Of a DNA stretch of 64,000 bases, positions 11,446 to 21,273 are shown in pieces. The notes below the pieces were generated by a model, which saw nothing but the letters and a program-made list of their open reading frames with translations, was not told where the DNA came from and did no database searches. The translations under genes and the position numbers were made by a program. How positions within the stretch are numbered: the first letter of the stretch is position 1; each line of letters starts with the position of its first letter. This DNA is from Vibrio sp. 10N.261.45.E2 (GTDB lineage: Bacteria; Pseudomonadota; Gammaproteobacteria; Enterobacterales; Vibrionaceae): assembly GCF_002875705.1 (NCBI RefSeq), contig NZ_MCZZ01000127.1, positions 62,001 through 126,000 of the forward strand, in the 5' to 3' direction.

Positions 11446-11472
11446 AACCCACTCTTTGTAGTGGGTTTTTTT
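11446..11472 (+). terminator. Rho-independent terminator of tmaR
   Basis: The stem AACCCACT / AGTGGGTT with a 6-nt loop runs straight into a T-tract, about 30 bp past the tmaR stop. Confidence 0.92.
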
Positions 11473-11616
11473 GTACCTAAATTCTAGCGTCTATACTTAA
11501 GCGTACTTAAATAAACACGTGAAACTGAACAGCTATAAAACACTGAACTACTATATAAAACAGAGCAACAGCAAGAAGAAATATAACTAGGTGAACATCA
11601 GCGATGGAGAGACCTT

Positions 11617-12243
11617 ATGTATGCAAGTATTCTGATTACCTTAGCCTTATCAACCGCACAACCCTACCCTGAAGAATTTGAACGACTGTATACCGAAGAA
11701 ACAGAAATTACTTATGACGATCTCGTTGTAGACGTTCATGGCTACAAAGTTCCGACCCGTTCAGCCTTTAGAGGTTGGATGCTGCTAAATCACGCAGAAG
11801 ATAAGTTGAAAGAAATCGGCCAGCAACTCAAAGAGGCTGGCATTACACAAAGTATGCCCCTGCATCTCATTTTGCTGCAAGGGACAGACTGGGCAATGAG
11901 CAACACCACCTTATTTACTCTTCCTGATAAGAAAAATGTACCCAACATGATCAAGACATTGAAGTACATTCAACAATACATAGAGCCTGAAATCGGCGTC
12001 GTTATTCCCGTATCAGGTGAACGTTCTAAGCTCTACAACCAACAAGCTGGCGGAGCACTGCGAAGTAAGCACTTAGAGTTCTGCGCCTTAGATCTTGTAC
12101 CTGCTAATGACATCACGCGCGAAGATCTGCATGTGAAGCTCAAAAAGATTCATTCGGAATTTGGGCAAAAGAATAACGTTGGGCTGGGATTATATTCTGG
12201 TGTTCGGTTCCACATCGATACGTGTGGGTTTAGACAATGGTAA
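11617..12243 (+). CDS. Secreted M15-type zinc peptidase-like protein
   Basis: This 208-residue protein begins with a short signal-like segment (MYASILITLALSTAQP), suggesting export to the periplasm. The C-terminus has the M15 zinc-site layout: H152 and D159 in RSKHLEFCALDLVP, and H199-I-D201 in RFHIDTCGF, as in D-Ala-D-Ala peptidases and the YcbK family, which cut peptidoglycan peptides. A serine-containing GERSKLYNQQAGG precedes the motif. The substrate is inferred from the fold only. The ribosome-binding site is GGAGAG. Two cysteines (C156, C203) flank the metal site and could form a disulfide. Confidence 0.72.
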   Translation: MYASILITLALSTAQPYPEEFERLYTEETEITYDDLVVDVHGYKVPTRSAFRGWMLLNHAEDKLKEIGQQLKEAGITQSMPLHLILLQGTDWAMSNTTLFTLPDKKNVPNMIKTLKYIQQYIEPEIGVVIPVSGERSKLYNQQAGGALRSKHLEFCALDLVPANDITREDLHVKLKKIHSEFGQKNNVGLGLYSGVRFHIDTCGFRQW

Positions 12244-12353
12244 ACAACACTATAGAGTCATATAGACACTCAATTATCAAGTGTCATTTAGACTTAATAA
12301 ATAAGAAATCTTCCATAAACAACTGATTACAAATGAAAATATAACTGGAACGC

Positions 12354-12397
12354 TAATTGCTATTAATAACAAGTATCATAATTATTAATAGCAATTA
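12354..12397 (+). repeat. Perfect 16-bp inverted repeat in the leader of the next gene
   Basis: TAATTGCTATTAATAA (12354-12369) and its exact complement (12382-12397) are separated by 12 nt. The right arm abuts the Shine-Dalgarno AGGA of the gene starting at 12408. It can be an operator for a dimeric regulator or an mRNA hairpin affecting translation; no T-tract follows, so it is not a terminator. Confidence 0.8.
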
Positions 12398-12407
12398 GGA
12401 ATTCAAT

Positions 12408-12644
12408 ATGAAGACGATGCCTCAACGCTTTCAAACTCTGCTTTCTGTTTCAAACTTCACTCTAGCTGTCACGGCCTTGCTTATGCTACTCAGTATTATT
12501 GTCGCTTATCCACTGGCCGATCATTTCTCACTGCCAATTCAAATCGTCGCCCACATCAGTACCATCTTGGTCGCAGCTCTGTTAAAAATCAGCTATGTCG
12601 GTCGCTGCCTTGCACAATACAACCTTGGGTTAGAAGTTCGTTAA
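12408..12644 (+). CDS. Small two-helix inner-membrane protein
   Basis: This 78-residue protein has two hydrophobic helices (about 17-38 and 44-64) joined by a short loop, with a basic cytoplasmic N-terminus, and ends RCLAQYNLGLEVR. AGGA lies 8 nt before the ATG. I do not recognise a named family; similar small conserved proteins occur across vibrios. The perfect inverted repeat directly upstream suggests tight regulation. Confidence 0.7.
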   Translation: MKTMPQRFQTLLSVSNFTLAVTALLMLLSIIVAYPLADHFSLPIQIVAHISTILVAALLKISYVGRCLAQYNLGLEVR

Positions 12645-12676
12645 CTCGCACAGCGCTAGCCTTGGTACTAGAACGC

Positions 12677-15301
12677 CTAGACAATATCAAGGCTACTGAA
12701 AAGGTCATACAGCTGGTGAGATTTATACGGTTTCGGTAAGTAGGCGTTCATGCCAGCTTCAAAACAATCTTTGATGTCTTCTTCTAGAACACTGGCGGTT
12801 AAAGCAATGATGGGTAATGGTGTGATTTGCTGATCAGCTTCCCATTGACGAATCGCACGAGTTGCCGTTATACCATCCATAACAGGCATCATGCAGTCCA
12901 TTAAGATGGCATCAAACTGAGCACCTTGCGTGATCACATCCACGGCTTCTTGGCCATTACTGGCAATCAAATATTCATAGCCAGCTTGTTCAAGGAAGAA
13001 GCTCGCAATTTTTTGATTCATCAGGTTATCTTCAACAATCAAAATGCGTCGATTTAGAGAACGAACCTCTTCATCTTGTACTTCCACTTGAGGGGGTTGT
13101 TCTTCGCCCACATCAAGAGACAGTAAACTGTTTAAAAAACGTCGCCCTAAGAATGGTAATGTGTGGGTCGAGTGAACCGTTTCTGTGATGAGGTTGGTTT
13201 TAAACAAGTGATGCTGACACACGATGACGCGTTCAAGAGGGTATAATGCCTGCAACGTAGCAAGATCTTTCTCCATCGAGTGATGCAAGGTATGACAATA
13301 AAGTATGAAGTCGCTTTCTTTCACACTGTGTGCAAGCCCAGAAATGGATGAAACAACATTAGCTCGAATATTCAAACGCTCACACTCTTTCACAAGTTGG
13401 TCGAGATAATTGAAAGAGTTCGAGATGATCGTCGCTCGGCTCAGATTCTCGAAAGTTTGAACGGGGGCTTCTACAACATCGACATACAAGCAAAAAGTGA
13501 ACGTTGAGCCTTCGCCTTTCACTGAACGCGCGGTAATATAGCCCCCCATCAAATCAACGAGCTGTCGACAAATCGCAAGCCCCAGCCCCGTACCACCAAA
13601 TTGCCGCGTAATGCTGCCATCTTCTTGGGTGAAAGGTTCAAATATGGACTCTAGCTTCTCCGGTTCAATACCAATCCCGGTGTCAGATACACTGCATTCA
13701 AGCTTACCTCTGCCCAAAGACATGGGTGTATACGCAATGTCCGTAGTAATCGTGCCCTTGGACGTAAACTTGATGGCATTAGAAAGCAGATTGGTCAATA
13801 CCTGTCTCACGCGGTACTCATCGAAAAACAGTTGTGGTGGCGTTTGATAATCGATATTGATGTCGAGCTCGATATCCTTACTTATCGCTTTCGACTGAAT
13901 CACACTTACGGAGTCATAGACCGCCTCTCGCAAATCAGCATTGTGTGGTGACAACATCAAGTTACCCGACTCGATTTTAGACAGGTCAAGAATATCATTA
14001 AGTAGAACCAGTAAAGAGTGAGAAGAAGATTCGATATCTCCCAGCACTTCTTGTTGATTTGGGCTCAGTTGGCTTTGAGATAAGATCTCAGCCATGCCAA
14101 TAATACCGTTAAGCGGTGTGCGTATTTCATGTGACATATTCGCTAAGAATGCGCTTTTGGCTTTATTAGCAGAAATTGCATCTTCTTTTGCTGTTATTAA
14201 CTCTTTATTGTGGATGTAGTTACGCTCCATCACTCGATTTAAAGTTTCAGTGAACTCGGCAAGTTCATCGTTCCCTTGAATATGAATCACCTTCGGCTGA
14301 CCATAGCTATCAGCGCATTCTGATACGCCTTTCAAGATAATCGATAGGTTTCTGTTTAAGCGTAGAGACGTAGCTACCCCAAGCCACATCAAGACACCAG
14401 AAGCGGCCAGTATCAGCAATGTCATGATCAAGGTTTGCCTTTTCTGTAAGGCGATGTTCTTTGTCAGCTCAAACTGTATTTGATTGGTGTAAGCGCTAAT
14501 CGCTTTAGAAATCGCCCGCTTTTTAAGCTCTAAGCTTTTTAAATGTTGATATATTTCGGGTGATGAGAAATCACCTTTGAGAATTCGAGATGTGAATTTG
14601 TCTTGGAATTCATCTTTGGCCACTGCGTTTAATAACTGTCTAATGTTTGGAGAACGAGTATCCGAACGAAAAAACGTATCTAAAAGTTGCTGCTGCCTCT
14701 CTAGAGCCCCAACATAACTGAGCATAAATTGGTTTTTAAACTCTGGAGAGCGATACAAACTGAAGCTCAACCACGCTTCTCTCTGAGTCCAAAACACATA
14801 ATGGGTAAGGTTAATAAACACCGCATCAGCTTGAGCTATATTGTCATCAACTAACACCATGCGATATTCAGAGAGTTCCATGAGCACGTCTTTTAACAAG
14901 TCGAAAGCGCGCTCTGTCAATTGCCTGCTGTCTGCGGTTTCTCGTGAGCTTGCAAGGCTCATCAACACCTTTTCTAATTCAGATAACTGAGGTTCAATAC
15001 TCCAATTGCCCTCGAACTGTTGAAGCCGCTTTCCATACTGAGTGAGTCTATCTAGCTCCGATTGCAGTGTTAGAAGTAACTGACCTTTCTCAGGGGAATC
15101 ATTAGACAGCACCAACCATCGATAAGCATCACTTGAAACCGTATTAAAAGATTGAAGCGCTTCAACCTTAATACGCGTTGTTTCAAGGTGATTCATCTTC
15201 TCATCGTTCTTAAACACTTCATTCACTGTAAACCCAAACATAATGAGTACAGAAACCGTGGAAAGAAAAATAAGACGCCATCTAATTGACAGATTTATCA
15301 T
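12677..15301 (-). CDS. Hybrid sensor histidine kinase/response regulator
   Basis: This 874-residue membrane kinase has TM1 (about 9-27), a long helical periplasmic sensor (28-288) resembling TorS-like helical-bundle sensors, TM2 (about 290-311), HAMP, HisKA with H391 in [12 protein letters not shown], HATPase (N-box [10 protein letters not shown]-boxes GIGIEPEKL and GGTGLGLAI), a degenerate receiver-like segment (about 620-730), and an active receiver with D802 in ILMDCMMP and the lysine of LPKPYKS. No HPt domain is fused, so a separate phosphotransfer partner is expected. The stimulus is unknown and no response regulator is adjacent. It is convergent with the preceding small gene, with only 32 bp between stops. 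Confidence 0.9.
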   Translation of the reverse strand: MINLSIRWRLIFLSTVSVLIMFGFTVNEVFKNDEKMNHLETTRIKVEALQSFNTVSSDAYRWLVLSNDSPEKGQLLLTLQSELDRLTQYGKRLQQFEGNWSIEPQLSELEKVLMSLASSRETADSRQLTERAFDLLKDVLMELSEYRMVLVDDNIAQADAVFINLTHYVFWTQREAWLSFSLYRSPEFKNQFMLSYVGALERQQQLLDTFFRSDTRSPNIRQLLNAVAKDEFQDKFTSRILKGDFSSPEIYQHLKSLELKKRAISKAISAYTNQIQFELTKNIALQKRQTLIMTLLILAASGVLMWLGVATSLRLNRNLSIILKGVSECADSYGQPKVIHIQGNDELAEFTETLNRVMERNYIHNKELITAKEDAISANKAKSAFLANMSHEIRTPLNGIIGMAEILSQSQLSPNQQEVLGDIESSSHSLLVLLNDILDLSKIESGNLMLSPHNADLREAVYDSVSVIQSKAISKDIELDINIDYQTPPQLFFDEYRVRQVLTNLLSNAIKFTSKGTITTDIAYTPMSLGRGKLECSVSDTGIGIEPEKLESIFEPFTQEDGSITRQFGGTGLGLAICRQLVDLMGGYITARSVKGEGSTFTFCLYVDVVEAPVQTFENLSRATIISNSFNYLDQLVKECERLNIRANVVSSISGLAHSVKESDFILYCHTLHHSMEKDLATLQALYPLERVIVCQHHLFKTNLITETVHSTHTLPFLGRRFLNSLLSLDVGEEQPPQVEVQDEEVRSLNRRILIVEDNLMNQKIASFFLEQAGYEYLIASNGQEAVDVITQGAQFDAILMDCMMPVMDGITATRAIRQWEADQQITPLPIIALTASVLEEDIKDCFEAGMNAYLPKPYKSHQLYDLFSSLDIV

Positions 15302-16177
15302 TTTTATAACTACTCCCTTCCCGAAAGTAATTGACCTAGCCCAAATTAAGAATAGGACATTAACAGGATGTTATTGATCAAATTGGATATGAACAAACGA
15401 TACTCTGAGCTCAGAACGAAAAATTAGAGTCAAAGAGCATCCAGAACAGACCTTAAAAACGATAATGTCGACTTAAATAAGTGAAGTTTATAAAAATTAG
15501 CTTTACGCGAGGAAGGCTTCTACAAATGAGATTTAGGCGAGCAAGGTTTAAATAAGCAAGATAAAAACAAAAGCCACTACATCAAGTTATTATTATCCGC
15601 ATAACAAGTGAACCGCCACTTTTCACGGCTCAACTAAACGGCGAATAATGACGCTACGCACTGAAAAGTCGATGATTAGGCTGAAATTGTGACATCTAAT
15701 CGTTTGCGTGGTGCACTTTTCACACTCAAACTAGGCTTATTCAAAGGTCGAACAAGGTTACTCGTTGATTCTCTTATTTTTCGTTTACTGTTTACGTGTA
15801 ACTTGAGTTAATGATCACATCTTTAATGTTCAACATAACCTTTATTACACATCATATTTTGAATTGAGTATTTTTTGGTGAAAAATAAGTGCTACAGATT
15901 GTTAAAGTCAATAGTCTTTATCGACGTTCAAATCTTGATTTACGGCTAATATAAAGCCAATTTGTAGATATTTTGTCTGCATTTATTTTTCCTAGCAGAA
16001 TAACCCGTCGTACCTTACAATCCTGCCACATAAAAATTACAAGTTACACACAAGGCATATCAGCACATTTAAGTGGCAATAAAGACCACAGCCTGATGCC
16101 TCAAATCCCCTATGCTGATTGGCTTCCCTACAACTGCCATGAATGCAGAAACTTAACGTGAAAGGTCCCGAGTAAAG
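15302..16177. other. Long intergenic region before the GAPDH gene
   Basis: About 876 bp contain the divergent promoters of the hybrid kinase and the GAPDH gene. Within it, TGAAAAGT (15662-15669) pairs with ACTTTTCA (15715-15722) and GATTAG (15674-15679) with CTAATC (15696-15701). The decamer CACTTTTCAC occurs at both 15617 and 15714. Closer to the gene, GGCAT/ATGCC and an inner GTGG/CCAC could form a leader hairpin (about 16054-16100). A 62-codon frame at 15973-16161 has no ribosome-binding site and looks random. Confidence 0.45.
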
Positions 16178-17614
16178 ATGAGTCCCGAAAAGCACCTCCT
16201 AGATTGGCAAACTAGTCAAACCATTGCTGAATCCATCGCTCCAACTTTAGGTCAGTTATACCGTCAAAAAGGCGTAGAAGTTATCCTCTTCGGTAAGACC
16301 TTAGTGAACGCGACAACTATCGACATCATCAAAGCTCACCGCATCGCAAAACGTTACACTGGTTCTCCTCTTACAGCAGAACAAACTCAACCCATCATTC
16401 AACATCTTCTATCTATGGACCTATCTCCATGTCGTATTGATGTTGGTCGCCTTGCACATTCATTCTGGCAAGATCGCGAAGACGCACACGGGTTGGATGA
16501 TTTCTTACAAACTGCACTTATCGAGTCACTTGAAGGCGATGCGATGACAGAACCTCGCGACGTTGTGTTGTACGGTTTTGGTCGTATTGGCCGACTACTA
16601 ACTCGTCTACTGATCGAGAAAAGTGGCCCGGGTTACCCACTTCGTTTGCGTGCAATTGTGGTACGTGGCGGTAAAGATGGCGACTTGGAAAAACGTGCTA
16701 GCCTACTTCGTCGTGATTCTGTTCACGGCCAATTCAACGGCAGCATTGTTGTAGACCAAGAACGCAAAGCGATCATCGTTAACGGTAACTTCATTCAAGT
16801 TATCTACGCAAACAAACCAGAAGAAGTGGACTACACGGCTTACGGCATTGAAAACGCACTTGTGGTTGATAACACAGGCGTATGGCGTGACGCGGAAGGC
16901 CTGAGCCAGCACGTTGCGTGTAACGGTGCGAAGAAAGTTCTACTGACTGCGCCAGGTAAAGGCGATATCAAGAACGTAGTATTTGGTGTGAATGAAGATG
17001 TGATTCAACCAGAAGACACTATTATCTCTGCTGCAAGCTGCACCACCAACGCAATCACTCCTGTATTAAAAGCGGTTCATGACAAGTTTGGTGTATTGTC
17101 TGGTCATATCGAAACCGTTCACTCATTTACCAATGATCAAAACCTAATCGATAACTTCCACTCAGGTGATCGTCGTGGTCGTGCTGCGTCATTGAATATG
17201 GTACTGACATCGACTGGTGCAGCCAAAGCCGTATCAAAAGCGATGCCAGAGATGGAAGGTAAACTAACAGGTAATGCGATTCGTGTACCAACGCCAAACG
17301 TTTCAATGGCTGTCGCGAACCTGAACCTTGAGAAAGGCACAAACAAAGAAGAATTGAACGAGTACCTACGTGAAATGGCGCTGTCTTCTGCTTTGTCTGC
17401 ACAAATCGATTACACAGACTCGACTGAGATTGTATCGACTGACTTAGTTGGCTCTCGTCACCCAGGCGTGGTTGACGGTGTGGCAACTATCGCACAAGAC
17501 AACCGTGCCGTGCTGTACATTTGGTACGACAATGAGTTTGGTTACAGCTGCCAAGTTGTTCACTGTATGGAACAGATGATGGGTGTACGCTACAAGACAT
17601 ACCCTGAAGTTTAA
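16178..17614 (+). CDS. Glyceraldehyde-3-phosphate dehydrogenase, N-terminally extended form
   Basis: This NAD(P)-dependent GAPDH has 478 residues, about 140 more than GapA; the extra helical N-terminus (1-125) is typical of a second GAPDH class seen in vibrios and other marine gammaproteobacteria. The Rossmann motif GFGRIGR is at 133-139, and the catalytic pair is C288 in SAASCTTNAITP and H315 in ETVHSFTND. The C-terminal WYDNEFGYSCQVV is standard. It interconverts glyceraldehyde-3-phosphate and 1,3-bisphosphoglycerate; whether it runs in the glycolytic or gluconeogenic direction is not decided by sequence. It is monocistronic and ends before one or two terminator-like hairpins. Confidence 0.93.
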   Translation: MSPEKHLLDWQTSQTIAESIAPTLGQLYRQKGVEVILFGKTLVNATTIDIIKAHRIAKRYTGSPLTAEQTQPIIQHLLSMDLSPCRIDVGRLAHSFWQDREDAHGLDDFLQTALIESLEGDAMTEPRDVVLYGFGRIGRLLTRLLIEKSGPGYPLRLRAIVVRGGKDGDLEKRASLLRRDSVHGQFNGSIVVDQERKAIIVNGNFIQVIYANKPEEVDYTAYGIENALVVDNTGVWRDAEGLSQHVACNGAKKVLLTAPGKGDIKNVVFGVNEDVIQPEDTIISAASCTTNAITPVLKAVHDKFGVLSGHIETVHSFTNDQNLIDNFHSGDRRGRAASLNMVLTSTGAAKAVSKAMPEMEGKLTGNAIRVPTPNVSMAVANLNLEKGTNKEELNEYLREMALSSALSAQIDYTDSTEIVSTDLVGSRHPGVVDGVATIAQDNRAVLYIWYDNEFGYSCQVVHCMEQMMGVRYKTYPEV

Positions 17615-17738
17615 TCAACTTCGCTCTTGTAGATACGTCCATCGCAAAAAGCTCCACAACATAATAACTATATCTGCGAAGTCTGTTATGGGCTTCGCAA
17701 CCCCTTTTGTTTTACTCCCCCGTATAAACAAGAGGGTT

Positions 17739-17781
17739 GCCACTTAGATCTGCTCTCTCTAACTGATCTAGGTGGCCTTTT
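17739..17781 (+). terminator. Rho-independent terminator after GAPDH gene
   Basis: GCCACTTAGATC pairs with GATCTAGGTGGC (one G-U pair), followed by CTTTTTAC. A smaller hairpin, TGCGAAG/CTTCGCA at 17675-17699 followed by CCCCTTTTGTTTT, lies before it and could also terminate. Confidence 0.8.
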
Positions 17782-17853
17782 TACATCTGGCACTCTAACT
17801 TTTATCTCGATGACGAGACCTTGTCTTCATCACCCTGCAAAGCTTCAAGCCTG

Positions 17854-18933
17854 TTACAATTCAACTTCAACATCTGACTGAATAGAACTTGAACAAGCAA
17901 GTACATAGCCCTGTTCAATCTGTTCTGGCGTCAATGTTTCTTGGCTGCTTGATTCCACTGAACCTTTGGTTACTTTGCATTTGCAAGAACCACAAATCCC
18001 ACTACGACAAGCGATGATAATTGGAACGCCTGCTTTTTCTAATGAATCTGCTAATGGCGTGCCCGCTTCTGCTTCAACTTCAGCACCAAATGCAGGAACA
18101 AACACCTTAACAGCACCACTTGAATCTGCAGATGCTTCTGCCTGTGATTCTTCTGAGGCAATATCGCTATTGGTGAGTGAATTATTGTTTTGAGTTGCTG
18201 GTGTGAAGCTTTCTTGATAGAAGTTTTCCATGTTGAACTCAAGCTCTTTCAGGTAGCTTTCTATGTCTTGCATAAAGCCAACTGGGCCGCAGAGGTAGAC
18301 GGTTCTATCTAGGATGTCTGGGCTTAGTTTCACTAACCAGTTTTTATCTAAACGACCTTGAGGAGCCGTTGTTCCTTCGTTGTCTTTTAGTAGCAACCTT
18401 AAATTGAAGTTAGCATGTGACTCACCTAGTTGATGCAGTTCTTCAAAGTAAATGGTCTCACGCTTATTGCGAGCCATGTGGACGAAGTCGATCTCAATAT
18501 CACTGCCTTGAGCCAGCCAATATTTTGCCATCGCCATCACAGGTGTGATACCGCAACCTGCGCTCACTAGCGTCACTTTATTCGTCGATGTTGGTATGCA
18601 ATCAATACAGTTAAATGCGCCTGCAGGCTTCAGCACTGAAACTTCGTCGCCCTCATCAAGCTCATCAACAATAAAGTTCGAAACCAAGCCACCTTCCACA
18701 CGTTTTACCGTCAGCTTCAGGCGATTATCTTCAGGGCAAGAAGCCACAGAATAAGCACGGTAATCTGTTTTCGTCGGCATATTCAAACCAAGCGTGATGA
18801 ACTGACCGGGCTTAAAATTAAAATGTAGATCTTGTGGAATATTGCCGAGTTCGAAGCTGACCGTATCTGGCGTCTCATGCCATTTCTTTAAACACACTAA
18901 ATTGATTGAATCGCTATCCGACCATGCATACAT
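17854..18933 (-). CDS. hcr: Hybrid-cluster protein reductase Hcr
   Basis: This 359-residue NADH oxidoreductase passes electrons to Hcp. The order is an FAD-binding domain (about 1-105, RAYSVAS and KPAGAF), an NAD-binding domain (VTLVSAGCGITPVMAM; YLCGPVGFMQ), a low-complexity linker (about 238-270) and a C-terminal plant-type [2Fe-2S] domain with CRSGICGSC (C-x4-C-x2-C) and the fourth cysteine in VLACSS. It lies downstream of hcp in the same direction, separated by 120 bp containing a terminator-like hairpin. Confidence 0.95.
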   Translation of the reverse strand: MYAWSDSDSINLVCLKKWHETPDTVSFELGNIPQDLHFNFKPGQFITLGLNMPTKTDYRAYSVASCPEDNRLKLTVKRVEGGLVSNFIVDELDEGDEVSVLKPAGAFNCIDCIPTSTNKVTLVSAGCGITPVMAMAKYWLAQGSDIEIDFVHMARNKRETIYFEELHQLGESHANFNLRLLLKDNEGTTAPQGRLDKNWLVKLSPDILDRTVYLCGPVGFMQDIESYLKELEFNMENFYQESFTPATQNNNSLTNSDIASEESQAEASADSSGAVKVFVPAFGAEVEAEAGTPLADSLEKAGVPIIIACRSGICGSCKCKVTKGSVESSSQETLTPEQIEQGYVLACSSSIQSDVEVEL

Positions 18934-18986
18934 AGTTCGTGTACCTTACTGATAACTAAATAATTAAATGACTGAAGATTGAAATC

Positions 18987-19038
18987 GAAAAAGCCTCGCC
19001 GTTGTCTGTTTCAGAAAAACGTCACAACAACGAGGCTT
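18987..19038 (-). terminator. Terminator-like hairpin between hcp and hcr
   Basis: On the minus strand AAGCCTCG pairs with CGAGGCTT, with further GTTGT/ACAAC pairing, followed by TTTTTCG. It sits between the hcp stop and the hcr start, so it probably ends part of the hcp transcripts and sets an hcp:hcr ratio. Confidence 0.7.
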
Positions 19039-19053
19039 AGGAGCAGGCTTAGA

Positions 19054-20715
19054 TTAAGCCGCTAAGATTGTTTTAAGATCTTGCTCTGGCGTTGAGATAG
19101 AACGCATGTCGAACTCGTCTTGAATAATCTTTAGTAGGTTCTCTGTTAGGAACGCAGGTGCTGTTGGGCCTGTGTAGATGCCTTTTACACCAAGAGCAAA
19201 CAGAGTCAGTAGGATAACGATCGCTTTTTGCTCGAACCAAGAAAGAACCAGTGTTAGCGGTAGTTCGTTGATGCCACAATCAAACTCTTGAGACAGTGCG
19301 ATAGCAAGCTGAATCGCAGAGTAAGCATCGTTACATTGACCTACATCGAGCAGACGTGGAATACCATTAATGTCGCCGAATTGGTTCTTGTTGAAACGGA
19401 ATTTACCACATGCCAATGTAAGGATTACTGAATCCTCTGGCGCTTGAGCTGTGAAGTCTGTGTAGTAGCTACGCTCAGATTTGTCACCGTCACAACCACC
19501 GACTAGGAAGAAGTGCTTGATGTTGCCCTCTTTCACTTGCTCAACAACCGCAGGCGCAGCTTCCATAAGAGCATTACGACCAAAGCCGACAGTGATCATT
19601 TGCTCGATCTCGTCATGCTTGAAGCCTTCTTGCGCGAGAGCACAATCAATCACTGCACTGAAATCGTCACCTTCAAGGTGAGCAACACCCGGCCAGCCCA
19701 CGATGCTACGTGTAAATAGACGGTCAGCGTATGAACCTACATCTGGGTTAAGTAGGCAGTTAGATGTCATTACAATCGCACCAGGGAAGTTCGCAAACTC
19801 TTTTTGCTGATTCTGCCAAGCGCTGCCGTAGTTACCCGCAAGGTGTGGGTACTTGTTCAGTTCAGGGTAACCGTGTGCAGGTAGCATTTCACCGTTGGTG
19901 TAAACGTTGATGCCCTTGCCTTCTGTTTGTTGAAGGATCTTTTCTAGATCATGTAGGTCATGACCAGAAACAAGGATACAGTGACCTTTCTTCGTCTTCA
20001 CATTCACGGTTGTTGGTTGAGGGTGACCAAATGTATCTGTCTCACCTTTATCCAGCATTTCCATGACTTTGTAGTTCATCAAGCCAATCTGCATAGATGT
20101 ATCTAGCAGTTGTTTTAGGTCTGATGGATCTGTACCTAAGAACGCCATGATTTCATGGTATTCAGCAAAAATAGCATTGTCAGTTTGACCAAGAACACGA
20201 GCATGTTCCATGTAAGCCGCTGCACCTTTTAAGCCATATAGGCAAAGAAGACGAAGGCCAATCACATCTTCATGTTGAGAATCGTGACCACGGTTAACCG
20301 CAGCTTGAGGCGCAAGTGCCAATAGCTCTGAAGAATCTGTTGGAAGATCGAATTGCGCAGCGGCAGAAAGCGCTGGGATCTCAAAACCAATCAATGTAGC
20401 TGCAGCGCGAACCTGTTGTTCTAAACGCTGCTTAAACTCGTGAGATTGCTGAGCAAACTCGATAATGCGAGCAGGATCGAAGTTAACATTCGTTAATGTT
20501 GCGAAAAACGCTTTTGGCGCCCACTCGTCAATTTCAGTATCGATAACATCGCAAGCACGGCCCAAATTGGCCCAAAAAGAAACACCTTGAAGAGAATGCA
20601 CCACCACGTCTTGAAGGTCGGATACTTCCGAAGTTTTACCACACATACCTTGTGCGAAAGAACAGCCTTTTACGGTTGGGGTTTGAATTGTTTGTTCACA
20701 TTGAATACAGAACAT
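19054..20715 (-). CDS. hcp: Hybrid-cluster protein Hcp (hydroxylamine/NO reductase)
   Basis: This 553-residue redox enzyme is known in E. coli as a high-affinity nitric oxide reductase and earlier as a hydroxylamine reductase. The N-terminal cysteines C3, C6, C18 and C25 have the CX2C-X11-C-X6-C spacing of class II Hcp. Hybrid-cluster ligand regions are visible: [39 protein letters not shown] and [18 protein letters not shown] lies about 10 nt before the ATG. A sigma-54 promoter with NorR-type sites precedes it, fitting induction by nitric oxide. Confidence 0.96.
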   Translation of the reverse strand: MFCIQCEQTIQTPTVKGCSFAQGMCGKTSEVSDLQDVVVHSLQGVSFWANLGRACDVIDTEIDEWAPKAFFATLTNVNFDPARIIEFAQQSHEFKQRLEQQVRAAATLIGFEIPALSAAAQFDLPTDSSELLALAPQAAVNRGHDSQHEDVIGLRLLCLYGLKGAAAYMEHARVLGQTDNAIFAEYHEIMAFLGTDPSDLKQLLDTSMQIGLMNYKVMEMLDKGETDTFGHPQPTTVNVKTKKGHCILVSGHDLHDLEKILQQTEGKGINVYTNGEMLPAHGYPELNKYPHLAGNYGSAWQNQQKEFANFPGAIVMTSNCLLNPDVGSYADRLFTRSIVGWPGVAHLEGDDFSAVIDCALAQEGFKHDEIEQMITVGFGRNALMEAAPAVVEQVKEGNIKHFFLVGGCDGDKSERSYYTDFTAQAPEDSVILTLACGKFRFNKNQFGDINGIPRLLDVGQCNDAYSAIQLAIALSQEFDCGINELPLTLVLSWFEQKAIVILLTLFALGVKGIYTGPTAPAFLTENLLKIIQDEFDMRSISTPEQDLKTILAA

Positions 20716-20742
20716 ATAAGGGGCTCCAGTAATTTTTATTAG

Positions 20743-20763
20743 CTGTAAGTGCTTTGCTTACAG
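20743..20763 (-). promoter_or_regulatory. Perfect palindrome in the hcp leader
   Basis: CTGTAAG (20743-20749) and CTTACAG (20757-20763) flank 7 nt. The repeat lies between the predicted transcription start (about 20775) and the ribosome-binding site. It could be a repressor site placed downstream of the start, or a short leader hairpin. Confidence 0.6.
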
Positions 20764-20783
20764 TGACTTATTCCAACCCCTAT

Positions 20784-20802
20784 AGAGCATCAACCGTGCC
20801 AA
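20784..20802 (-). promoter_or_regulatory. Sigma-54 promoter of hcp
   Basis: On the minus strand TTGGCACGGTTGATGCT matches the -24/-12 consensus with GG-N10-GC spacing exactly. The predicted start is about 12 nt downstream near 20775, leaving a 59-nt leader before the hcp ATG. Confidence 0.85.
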
Positions 20803-20854
20803 CTTTTAACTTATTGATTTTATTGAACTTAACCATATTCCATATTTTTAGTGC

Positions 20855-20908
20855 GTGATTATGACTACATATAAACTCCCCAAGAGCACACATCCGTGTC
20901 ATAGTGAC
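20855..20908 (-). promoter_or_regulatory. Two NorR-type enhancer sites upstream of hcp
   Basis: GTCATAGTGAC at 20898-20908 is a perfect GTCA-N3-TGAC, the NorR core known from E. coli norVW. GTGATTATGAC at 20855-20865 matches in 10 of 11 allowed positions. Their centres lie near -128 and -85 from the predicted start, a normal enhancer distance for a sigma-54 activator. No norR gene is in the window. Confidence 0.7.
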
Positions 20909-20989
20909 TCTCGAAGATTAATTAACGGCGTTCATGTTTCGTTCAGAATAGAAGCGATAAAGTAACAACATAGAAAAAGAGGAATGAAT

Positions 20990-21220
20990 ATGAAAAATAT
21001 ATTAGTCACGATTGTTGCATTGTTTACTGGCCTTTTGGCGTTATTCACAAGCTTGATCCTTGCTATTCCTTTAGCTATCGCAGCTTTAATTACTGGCAAG
21101 CGCATTCAGAATCAAATGAAGAAACAGGGCTTCGCAGCTCACATGCACACTCACCAGTCATCAACCAATGATGCAGGTGTTATTGAAGGTGAATACGAAG
21201 ACCTTTCAAGCAAAAAGTAA
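20990..21220 (+). CDS. Small membrane-anchored protein
   Basis: This protein of about 76 residues has one long hydrophobic segment that may form a hairpin (residues about 4-34), then a basic stretch (GKRIQNQMKKQ) and an acidic polar tail (VIEGEYEDLSSKK). GAGGA sits 6 nt before the ATG at 20990; an ATG at 20984 is too close to it. I do not recognise a named family. The stop lies 53 bp before the lipoprotein gene, so the two could be cotranscribed. Confidence 0.65.
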   Translation: MKNILVTIVALFTGLLALFTSLILAIPLAIAALITGKRIQNQMKKQGFAAHMHTHQSSTNDAGVIEGEYEDLSSKK

Positions 21221-21273
21221 TCTAAACTTTAGTTTCAAACATAACGACAGAACAACAGAGACAACATTACATA

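Noticed and set aside
15973..16161. 62-codon frame upstream of GAPDH
   Set aside because: No ribosome-binding site, unusual composition and no motif; most likely random open frame in a leader region.
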